A stretch of 7,921 bases of DNA, taken from Sinorhizobium sp. (GTDB lineage Bacteria > Pseudomonadota > Alphaproteobacteria > Rhizobiales > Rhizobiaceae). The notes below the pieces were generated by a model that was given only the letters and a program-made list of their open reading frames with translations, was not told the origin of the DNA and did no database searches. Positions 1-5,449 of the stretch are shown here, piece by piece; position 1 is the stretch's first letter, and every line of letters starts with the position of its first letter. The DNA lies in assembly GCA_031178305.1 (NCBI GenBank), contig JAPSJG010000160.1, forward strand, positions 1 through 7,921, given 5' to 3'. Position numbers and translations under genes: made by a program.

Positions 1-118
1 GGTTCTTGATATTCCGGTAAGCAATATCCAGATCGGCAACCTGCCCGAGCCGCCGGAAGGCATGGAAATCTCGCATGTCGATGTGGTGATCCGCCTGCGC
101 CACAAATCCGAGCGCTGA
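1..118 (+). CDS. 3' end of an unidentified protein gene (partial)
   Basis: An open frame enters from the left edge (first full codon at 2) and stops at TGA 116-118, giving the last 38 residues of a protein that ends in VVIRLRHKSER. The frame has typical codon use for this GC-rich genome and its stop lies only 12 bases from the convergent stop of the next gene, so it is very probably a real gene. The tail is soluble-looking, with a proline-rich stretch (LPEPPEG) followed by an alternating hydrophobic/charged strand. I do not recognise the family from this fragment and propose no function. Confidence 0.6.
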   Translation, partial: VLDIPVSNIQIGNLPEPPEGMEISHVDVVIRLRHKSER

Positions 119-130
119 ACGCCTGACCCC

Positions 131-766
131 TCACATCACCTCGTCCGGGTCGCGCCCCGGCCCCGCCTTGCCGGCCGGCAGCGTCCAGCCATATCGAAGC
201 GCGCCGCCGCGCACGGCAAAGGCCGCGAGAACGCCGAGTGCCGAGGTTGCTGCGAGCGGCAGCCCTGCCAGCGTCGCCAGCACAAAGGCGCCGGCGCCGA
301 CGAGCGCAGCGGTGACGTAGATCTCCGGCCTGAGCAGCACCGAAGGTTCGCCGGCCAGAAGATCGCGCAAGATGCCCCCGAATGTCGCCGTCAGCATGCC
401 TGTCACCAGCGCCACCGTCGGCGAGTCGGTTGCCGCGAGCCCCTTTGCCGCGCCCATGACGCAATAGGCCGAAAGGCCGATTGCATCGAGCCAGACCAGC
501 ATCCGGTAGCGCGACTCGAAGCGGTGAGAGGTGAAGAAGACGAGAAGCCCGACTGCGGCGCAGACGATCAGATAGGCCGGGTTAACGGCCCAGAAGACAG
601 GTGTCGCGCCGAGGATTACGTCACGCATCGTGCCGCCGCCGATGCCGGTCACTGAGGCGAGGAAGATATAGCCGATAATGTCGAGCTGCTTGCGGGAGGC
701 CGAAAGCGCGCCGGTCGCGGCAAAGACGGCGACGCCGGCATAGTCGAGAATTTCGAGGATCGGCAT
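131..766 (-). CDS. TRIC / UPF0126 family membrane channel-like protein
   Basis: This gene encodes an inner-membrane protein of 211 residues made of two related UPF0126 halves, the family that includes bacterial trimeric intracellular cation (TRIC) channels. The sequence shows about seven hydrophobic segments. Each half carries the family's glycine-rich motif followed by Arg-Asp: GIGGGTMRD at residues 41-49 and TFGGILRD at 128-135. Length and architecture match bacterial members of roughly 200-215 aa. A longer frame opens at 832, but I chose ATG 764-766: it has GGAGG four bases upstream, and the extra 22 residues are polar and unlike the family N-terminus (MPILEILDY...). It lies 91 bases downstream of the DUF218 gene on the same strand and may be cotranscribed. 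Family knowledge suggests potassium-permeable trimers, but the physiological role of bacterial homologues is unsettled. The family call is firm; the transported ion is inference. Confidence 0.9.
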   Translation of the reverse strand: MPILEILDYAGVAVFAATGALSASRKQLDIIGYIFLASVTGIGGGTMRDVILGATPVFWAVNPAYLIVCAAVGLLVFFTSHRFESRYRMLVWLDAIGLSAYCVMGAAKGLAATDSPTVALVTGMLTATFGGILRDLLAGEPSVLLRPEIYVTAALVGAGAFVLATLAGLPLAATSALGVLAAFAVRGGALRYGWTLPAGKAGPGRDPDEVM

Positions 767-857
767 CTTGCCTCCGTGAATACGTGAATGGCGGGCGATC
801 GAAGGCTGACGCAGGTCGCCCCTCCCCGTCAATGGTGCCCAGTCAAGGGGTCATCCA

Positions 858-1649
858 TCAGGGGTGATCCGGCAGGACCGTCGACGTGCGTCCGCTGAGA
901 CGGTAGCCGAGGAGCCCGATCCACTCGCGCGCCGCGGTCGTCGTGAGCTGGGCGTTGAGGGAGGGCTGCGTGAAATCGAGCCCGAGCCGTATCTTGCCGC
1001 TGGTGCGGTAGTCCGTGGGCCAGGGGAGGACCTCGATGCCGAGCCCTTGGAACAGCGCGACGGAACGCGGCATATGGAAGGCGGAGGTGACGAGCGCGCA
1101 GTTCTCGAGTCCGTTCGCGGCCAGCAAGTCCTTCGTGTTCATCGCATTCTCGAAGGTCGTGCGCGACTGCTCCTCACGGATCAGGCGTTGACGGGCAACG
1201 CCGAAGGCCGCGAAGAAGGCTTCCGAGGCGCGCGCATCGCCCTCGTAAGCGCCGCTGAAGGAACCGTCGCCACCGGAAACCAGAATGCGCGCCGCCGGAT
1301 AGGCCGTGGCGAGCCTGACCGTCTCGATGAAGCGATCGCCCGCCTGGTTGAACTCCATGCCGCCCCGGCCCGCCATCACCGAATTCTCGAAGGCGCCGCC
1401 GAGCACGACGATGCAGGAAAGCTCTTGCGGCGGCGAGGGGCGGGGAAACCGGTCCTCGAGGATCTGCAGGAAATAGGGTCCGATGGTCGTGAACAGCGTC
1501 AGGAACAGCACGACGAGGCCGAGCAAGCCGAGGATGCCGCCGCTAAGACGGAACTTGCCGAGTGCAAGCGGCAGACCCAAAAGGAGGCAGAAGAAGGCCA
1601 ACGACAGCGGCTGGGCGAGGAGCCAGAAGATTTTTGAGGCGAGAAACAT
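858..1649 (-). CDS. YdcF/SanA/ElyC-type DUF218 membrane protein
   Basis: The protein has 263 residues. Two N-terminal hydrophobic segments (about 7-30 and 36-56) are followed by a DUF218 (YdcF-like) domain from about 78 to 245. Family landmarks are visible: the IVVLGG strand (80-85), RILVSGGDG (121-129), a conserved acidic/Ser/Thr/Asn segment EEQSRTTFENA (159-169), and LVTSAFHMPRS (186-196). In E. coli the relatives ElyC and SanA affect cell-envelope integrity and lipid-carrier or peptidoglycan metabolism; the biochemical activity of the domain is not firmly established. The layout of two membrane segments before the domain resembles ElyC, with the domain probably periplasmic (inference). The start is ATG 1647-1649 with a weak GGAAG-type ribosome site further upstream than usual. 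It is divergent from the cupin gene, and the TRIC gene follows on the same strand. Confidence 0.85.
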   Translation of the reverse strand: MFLASKIFWLLAQPLSLAFFCLLLGLPLALGKFRLSGGILGLLGLVVLFLTLFTTIGPYFLQILEDRFPRPSPPQELSCIVVLGGAFENSVMAGRGGMEFNQAGDRFIETVRLATAYPAARILVSGGDGSFSGAYEGDARASEAFFAAFGVARQRLIREEQSRTTFENAMNTKDLLAANGLENCALVTSAFHMPRSVALFQGLGIEVLPWPTDYRTSGKIRLGLDFTQPSLNAQLTTTAAREWIGLLGYRLSGRTSTVLPDHP

Positions 1650-1729
1650 GAGGCTGTTCTTCCGGCGGAGCGGTTAACAATTCGAGAATCCACAAGCGAA
1701 TGCCGCGACGGTGAATAGTAGCTACCTTG

Positions 1730-1764
1730 GGCGTCTGCCCGACGCCGCGCGCCTGCCGTATAAT
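1730..1764 (+). promoter_or_regulatory. Candidate promoter with operator-like dyad for the cupin gene
   Basis: A perfect TATAAT (1759-1764) lies 27 bases before the cupin start codon, which is notable in GC-rich DNA. The position where a -35 box would sit with 17-bp spacing (1736-1741) lacks a good hexamer and lies inside an inverted repeat, GGCGTC-N5-GACGCC (1730-1746). A weak TTGGGC at 1727 is too far away (26-bp spacer). The arrangement suggests a promoter depending on, or blocked by, a protein bound at the dyad. This is inference from position only. Confidence 0.4.
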
Positions 1765-1791
1765 TCGGTCGCGGCAACAGGGAGGAAACCG

Positions 1792-2220
1792 ATGAAACGA
1801 CTTTGCGCACTTGCGACATGCCTCGTTCTGCTAGGCGTCACGGAAACGGTTGCTCAAGACGATCCGCTGCCGGAGGGCTTCGAAACACAACCGCTGATAA
1901 AGACGAGCGTGAGCCGAGACGACGACCCGATCGTCTATCCGACGGGAACGCCCGAGGTGGTCTCGGTGATCGGCACGCTTGCAAAGGACGGCCGGACCGC
2001 CCTGCACGAACATCCGGTGCCAGTCTATGTCTATGTCATGGAAGGCGAGGTGGAGTTGAGAACAGAGGGCAAGGAGCCGCACCGCTATAAGGCAGGGGAG
2101 GCGTTCATCGAAACGCAAAACCGAAAGCACCAGGCCTTCAACGTGGCGGAGACCCCGAGCAAGATCCTCGCGGTCTTCATCGGCGAGCAGGGGAAACCAA
2201 CGACCGTGGCGGCTCAGTGA
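1792..2220 (+). CDS. Secreted single-domain cupin protein
   Basis: This encodes a 142-residue protein with a Sec-type signal peptide: basic MKR, then a hydrophobic core to about residue 16, and a likely cleavage site after TVA (19-21). The mature part is a single cupin beta-barrel. Cupin motif 1 is represented by HEH followed by a hydrophobic strand and MEGEVEL; the usual glutamate is replaced, so the metal site may rest on the two His and motif 2. Motif 2 appears as GEAFIE...NRKHQAFN, retaining the conserved His and Asn. It is therefore probably a small periplasmic metal-binding cupin; substrate and reaction are unknown. I chose ATG 1792 rather than the in-frame GTG at 1711 because GGAGG lies at 1781-1785 and the signal peptide then sits at the N-terminus. 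It stands alone, divergent from the DUF218 gene and convergent with the tRNA. Confidence 0.85.
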   Translation: MKRLCALATCLVLLGVTETVAQDDPLPEGFETQPLIKTSVSRDDDPIVYPTGTPEVVSVIGTLAKDGRTALHEHPVPVYVYVMEGEVELRTEGKEPHRYKAGEAFIETQNRKHQAFNVAETPSKILAVFIGEQGKPTTVAAQ

Positions 2221-2292
2221 CGGAACGGCAAGCGCCGAACGTCTTCAGCTCGTTTGCACCGGTCCGGAAATCGCGGCTGTGGAGTGAAGGTT

Positions 2293-2368
<76 letters not shown>

Positions 2369-2430
2369 ATCAGGGTCCGGCAGAGCCGGTCCGGGAAGAT
2401 CGTCGGGCGTCGTGCCCGGCGAGTGGCGGC

Positions 2431-2459
2431 TTATTACTTCTGCTTTCTGCAGATGGCAA
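2431..2459 (-). promoter_or_regulatory. Candidate promoter of tRNA-Ala
   Basis: Read on the minus strand, TTGCCA (2459-2454; overlapping CTTGCC, close to the rhizobial CTTGAC -35) is followed after 17 bp by TAATAA (2436-2431), an imperfect -10. Transcription would begin near 2424, giving a leader of about 55 nt that contains a short CGGGC/GCCCG hairpin (2404-2418) and would be trimmed by RNase P at 2368. The -35 and spacing are good, the -10 is weak. Confidence 0.35.
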
Positions 2460-2612
2460 GCCAAAAATTGGGGGCCGGTGCGTTTTTCTTTCTGGCTCCG
2501 GCTTCACCTCCCGACCGCAAGCGCTTTCAGCGGGCGGGGCGATTTCAGGCGTCTTTTGAAACGCTTATGCGGAAAAGAGGAGTCGGCGTTCGGCCGCTGC
2601 CATTCCCCTCGA

Positions 2613-3002
2613 TCAGACGTCTTCGTCCTCGTCGGAGACGCCGATGATGTCGCTCATGTCATCGTCATCGTCTTCGTCGTCGGCCTCGAGGAAGGTGTCG
2701 TCATCGTCGCCGTCGATTTCGACATCGTCGTCACCGAGGTCCGGCAGGTCGTCGCCGCTCGCGGCTTCCTCGTCGGCATCCTCGAGCGAAACGAGTTCGA
2801 CTTCCGTGTTCTCTGCATCGACTTCCGTAACGTCTTCCTCTTCCTCCTTCTCGAGCACCTTGGCGACGGAGCTCTCCTCGAAGAAGGACAGCGGATAGGA
2901 CTTGCCCGTATAGGGGGAGACGATCGGATCACGGTTCAGATCGTAGAATTTGCGCCCCGTTTCCGGGTCGATGCGCTTTGTTCCAAGTTCCGGTTTTGCC
3001 AC
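2613..3002 (-). CDS. FYDLN acid-domain protein (TIGR02300 family), cysteine-less variant
   Basis: The protein has 129 residues. The N-terminal part (1-45) begins VAKPELGTKR and carries the family-naming motif KFYDLNRDPIV (18-28). From about 51 to the end it is extremely acidic: 43 of 79 residues are Asp or Glu, encoded by a run of GAC/GAT/GAG/GAA triplets. The start is GTG 3000-3002, chosen because homologues start MAKPE..., an AAGAGG ribosome site sits 8 bases upstream, and the upstream reading frame (to 3152) is unlike coding sequence. Relatives I recall carry two CPxCG zinc knuckles around the FYDLN motif; here the matching positions read DPETG (12-16) and SPYTG (29-33), so no zinc ribbon can form. 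Function is unknown. The acidic tail suggests a cytoplasmic protein binding a basic partner or nucleic-acid-like surface (inference). It is divergent from aroA. Confidence 0.88.
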   Translation of the reverse strand: MAKPELGTKRIDPETGRKFYDLNRDPIVSPYTGKSYPLSFFEESSVAKVLEKEEEEDVTEVDAENTEVELVSLEDADEEAASGDDLPDLGDDDVEIDGDDDDTFLEADDEDDDDDMSDIIGVSDEDEDV

Positions 3003-3030
3003 AGTCAAAGCCTCTTGAATGGCCGGCGAG

Positions 3031-3044
3031 CCGGCACGTGCCGG
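3031..3044. repeat. 14-bp perfect palindrome in the FYDLN-aroA intergenic region
   Basis: CCGGCACGTGCCGG is a perfect 14-bp palindrome with a CACGTG core. It is flanked on the left by another GCCGGC (3022-3027), so three overlapping GCCGGC-type units occur within 23 bp. It lies in the predicted mRNA leader of the FYDLN gene, 28 bases upstream of its GTG. It could be a dimeric transcription-factor site or an RNA hairpin; the sequence alone does not decide. Confidence 0.5.
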
Positions 3045-3092
3045 TAATCCAGGCGGGTGGAAAGGTATCAGCCTTATGATGATTAGCCGGTC

Positions 3093-3121
3093 CCCATAAT
3101 CGTCTTGGTGGCATCTGTCAA
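3093..3121 (-). promoter_or_regulatory. Candidate sigma-70 promoter of the FYDLN gene
   Basis: On the minus strand a perfect TTGACA (3121-3116) is followed, after exactly 17 bp, by TATGGG (3098-3093). Transcription would begin near 3086 and give a leader of about 84 nt that includes the 3031-3044 palindrome. The -35 is consensus and the -10 is half consensus. Confidence 0.5.
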
Positions 3122-3283
3122 AGACAAACTTCCGCCGCCGCGGCCCGCGCATTTTCTTCGCCCGGGGAGGATGACCCCATTTCCGCTTTATGTTAGTGAG
3201 CCGGCAAGATGGGCGGTTCCTCCTGCTGCAACGGCAGCAAGGTCCTGCGGGCCGCCGCCAGCCGGATTGTCAGAGGAAACACC

Positions 3284-4651
3284 ATGTCCCACGGCCAGAG
3301 CCCACGGCCCGCCACCGCACGCAAGTCTTCCGATCTCAAGGGCACCGTGCGTATTCCCGGCGACAAGTCGATCTCGCACCGCTCCTTCATGTTTGGCGGC
3401 CTTGCCTCGGGCGAGACGCGCATCACCGGCCTGCTCGAGGGCGAGGACGTGATCAACACCGGCAAGGCCATGCAGGCGATGGGCGCCAGGATCCGCAAAG
3501 AAGGCGACACCTGGATCATTAACGGCGTCGGAAACGGCGCGCTGCTCGCGCCGGAAGCGCCGCTCGATTTCGGCAATGCGGGCACCGGCTGCCGCCTGAC
3601 CATGGGCCTCGTCGGCGTCTATGATTTCGATTCCACCTTCATCGGCGATGCCTCGCTTTCGAAGCGGCCGATGGGCCGCGTGCTCGATCCGCTGCGGCAG
3701 ATGGGCGTGCAGGTGAAGTCGGCTGAAGGCGACCGTCTGCCGGTCACGCTGCATGGACCCCAGACGCCGAACCCGATCACCTATCGCGTGCCGATGGCGT
3801 CTGCCCAGGTGAAATCCGCCGTGCTGCTCGCCGGCCTCAACACGCCCGGTATCACCACGGTCATCGAGCCGGTGATGACGCGCGACCATACGGAAAAGAT
3901 GCTGCAGGGCTTCGGCGCCGATCTCTCGGTCGAGACCGATCCGCAAGGCGTGCGGACTATCCGCCTCGAAGGCCGCGGCAAGCTGACCGGCCAGGTGATC
4001 GACGTGCCGGGCGACCCGTCCTCGACCTCCTTCCCGCTGGTGGCGGCGCTGATCGTCCCCGGTTCCGACATCACCATTCTCAACGTGCTGATGAATCCGA
4101 CCCGCACCGGTCTCATCCTGACGCTGCAGGAGATGGGCGCCGATATCGAGGTGATGAACAAACGTCTCGCCGGCGGCGAGGATGTTGCCGATCTCCGCGT
4201 TCGCTATTCGGAGCTGAAGGGCGTCACCGTACCGGAGGAGCGTGCGCCGTCGATGATCGACGAATATCCCGTGCTCGCCGTCACTGCCGCCTTCGCTGAG
4301 GGCGCCACCGTGATGCATGGGCTCGACGAACTGCGCGTCAAGGAATCGGACCGCCTTTCCGCCGTCGCCGACGGCCTGAAGCTCAACGGCGTCGACTGCG
4401 ACGAGGGCGAAGCCTCGCTGGTCGTGCGCGGCCGGCCTGGCGGTAAGGGCCTCGGCAATGCCTCGGGCGAAACGGTCAGGACCCATCTCGACCACCGCAT
4501 CGCCATGAGCTTCCTCGTCATGGGACTTGCCTCGGAACATCCAGTGACAGTCGACGACGCGACGATGATCGCCACCAGCTTCCCCGAATTCATGGGCCTG
4601 ATGACGGGGCTGGGTGCGAAGATCGAACAGGCCGAGATCAGGGCAGCCTGA
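3284..4651 (+). CDS. aroA: 3-phosphoshikimate 1-carboxyvinyltransferase (EPSP synthase, class II)
   Basis: AroA transfers the enolpyruvyl group of phosphoenolpyruvate to shikimate-3-phosphate, the sixth step of the shikimate pathway, in the cytoplasm. The 455-residue length equals the CP4 enzyme. Visible ligand and catalytic residues include GDKSISHR (26-33; Lys28, Ser29, Arg33), NAGTGCR (98-104), SAQ (173-175), Asp326 in MIDEYP, KESDR (353-357) and DHR (403-405). The late signature MIATSFPEF is at 428-436. Position 100 is Gly, whereas CP4 has Ala; Leu105 is shared with CP4. I chose ATG 3284 because AGAGG lies 7 bases upstream and MSHG... matches known family N-termini; the open frame upstream to 3209 is spurious. 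The gene overlaps cmk by one base (TGATG), implying translational coupling. No convincing + strand promoter was found in the 281-bp upstream region. Confidence 0.98.
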   Translation: MSHGQSPRPATARKSSDLKGTVRIPGDKSISHRSFMFGGLASGETRITGLLEGEDVINTGKAMQAMGARIRKEGDTWIINGVGNGALLAPEAPLDFGNAGTGCRLTMGLVGVYDFDSTFIGDASLSKRPMGRVLDPLRQMGVQVKSAEGDRLPVTLHGPQTPNPITYRVPMASAQVKSAVLLAGLNTPGITTVIEPVMTRDHTEKMLQGFGADLSVETDPQGVRTIRLEGRGKLTGQVIDVPGDPSSTSFPLVAALIVPGSDITILNVLMNPTRTGLILTLQEMGADIEVMNKRLAGGEDVADLRVRYSELKGVTVPEERAPSMIDEYPVLAVTAAFAEGATVMHGLDELRVKESDRLSAVADGLKLNGVDCDEGEASLVVRGRPGGKGLGNASGETVRTHLDHRIAMSFLVMGLASEHPVTVDDATMIATSFPEFMGLMTGLGAKIEQAEIRAA

Positions 4652-5289
4652 TGACCCTCGTGATCGCCATCGACGGACCCGCAGCGGCCGGCAAGGGGAC
4701 GCTCTCGCGCCGGATTGCCGAGGAATACGGTTTCCATCATCTCGATACCGGGCTCACGTATCGCGCCACGGCCAAGGCATTGCTCGATGCCGGGCTGCCG
4801 CTCGACGATGAAGGGGTGGCTGAGAAGGTTGCGCGCGAGGTGGAACTCGCCGGCCTCGACCGCTCGGTGCTTTCGGCCCATTCGATCGGCGAAGCGGCAT
4901 CGAAGATCGCCGTCATGCCCGCTGTACGCCGGGCACTGGTCGAGGCGCAGCGCGCCTTTTCGCGCAAGGAACCGGGGACCGTGCTCGACGGTCGTGACAT
5001 CGGCACCGTCGTCTGCCCCGATGCCGCCGTGAAGCTCTATGTCACGGCTTCGCCCGGGGTCCGGGCCAAGCGGCGCTATGACGAGATCGTCGCCGGCGGT
5101 GGCACTGCCGATTATGCCGCGATCTTCGAGGACGTGAAAAAGCGCGACGAGCGCGACATGGGCCGGGCCGACAGCCCGCTTGAGCCCGCCGAGGACGCGC
5201 ACTTGCTTGACACGTCCGAAATGAGTATAGAGGCGGCATTCCAGGCGGCGAAGACGCTGATCGACGCGGCCTTGAAAGAGAATATCTGA
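4651..5289 (+). CDS. cmk: (d)CMP kinase
   Basis: Cmk phosphorylates CMP and dCMP with ATP, returning them to the nucleotide pools in the cytoplasm. The 212-residue protein begins with a strand and P-loop, GPAAAGKGT (9-17). It continues with LDTGLTYRA (31-39; many relatives have LDTGAMYR), the CMP-binding DGRDIGT (113-119), and the lid/substrate segment KKRDERDMGRADSPL (163-177). It is somewhat shorter than the 227-aa E. coli enzyme, which is unremarkable in this class. Its ATG shares the A of the aroA TGA stop, and the ribosome site is poor (AGGG), so it is probably translated by ribosomes finishing aroA. A strong hairpin begins on the last base of its own stop codon, and rpsA follows after 160 bp. 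The cmk-rpsA order also occurs in E. coli. Confidence 0.96.
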   Translation: MTLVIAIDGPAAAGKGTLSRRIAEEYGFHHLDTGLTYRATAKALLDAGLPLDDEGVAEKVAREVELAGLDRSVLSAHSIGEAASKIAVMPAVRRALVEAQRAFSRKEPGTVLDGRDIGTVVCPDAAVKLYVTASPGVRAKRRYDEIVAGGGTADYAAIFEDVKKRDERDMGRADSPLEPAEDAHLLDTSEMSIEAAFQAAKTLIDAALKENI

Positions 5290-5330
5290 GGAAAGGCCTG
5301 TCCTCGGCCCTTGGCCGGACCGCCTTTCCT
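5289..5330 (+). other. Strong RNA hairpin on the cmk stop codon (H1)
   Basis: The sequence forms a perfect 9-bp outer stem (5289-5297 with 5322-5330, core GGAAAGGC/GCCTTTCC), a 3-bp middle stem (5300-5302 with 5318-5320) and a 5-bp top stem CGGCC-CTT-GGCCG (5305-5317). No T-run follows (next bases AAAGCC), so it is not a standard intrinsic terminator. It could stabilise the cmk 3' end, be a processing site, or form the first domain of the rpsA leader. Confidence 0.7.
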
Positions 5331-5333
5331 AAA

Positions 5334-5446
5334 GCCTGAAATTCCGTCCAAGCGCCGGATGCCCCGAAGGGGCGGACTGGGTTCAGGCCCGTTCAACGCT
5401 AGCAACCGGCGCATATGCGTCTCCGGCAGGAGATGCAGCAGGAGAT
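5334..5446 (+). promoter_or_regulatory. Structured rpsA leader (H2, possible pseudoknot, duplicated SD)
   Basis: H2 has a perfect 7-bp base GCCTGAA/TTCAGGC (5334-5340 with 5382-5388). A further stem pairs TCCGTCC (5343-5349) with 5374-5381 around one bulged T, and GCCCC-GAA-GGGGC (5361-5373) forms the tip. An 11-nt bulge (5350-5360) contains GCGCCGG, exactly complementary to CCGGCGC at 5406-5412. Downstream, TCTCC (5420-5424) can pair with GGAGA at 5429-5433 or with the true SD copy at 5441-5445. The layout resembles an autoregulatory leader for S1, which is known to repress its own translation in E. coli. The pairing is read directly from sequence; regulation is inference. Confidence 0.5.
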
Positions 5447-5449
5447 TAT

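Noticed and set aside
864..1637. A 257-codon open frame on the plus strand opposite the DUF218 gene
   Set aside because: Its product is a charged Arg/Glu/Ala repeat typical of antisense reading; the minus-strand protein has clear DUF218 motifs and membrane segments.
2644..2898. A serine-rich frame on the plus strand (runs of Ser codons)
   Set aside because: It is the complement of the Asp/Glu codon runs in the acidic tail of the FYDLN protein.
3188..4540. A 450-codon open frame on the minus strand opposite aroA
   Set aside because: The aroA frame is certain by homology; the antisense product is His/Arg/Gly/Ala-rich and resembles no family.
5207..5231. TTGACA (5207-5212) and TATAGA (5226-5231) inside the end of cmk as an rpsA promoter
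   Set aside because: Each box is good but the spacer is only 13 bp, and the overlapping TTGCTT with a 17-bp spacer is a weak -35. Start mapping would be needed before calling it.
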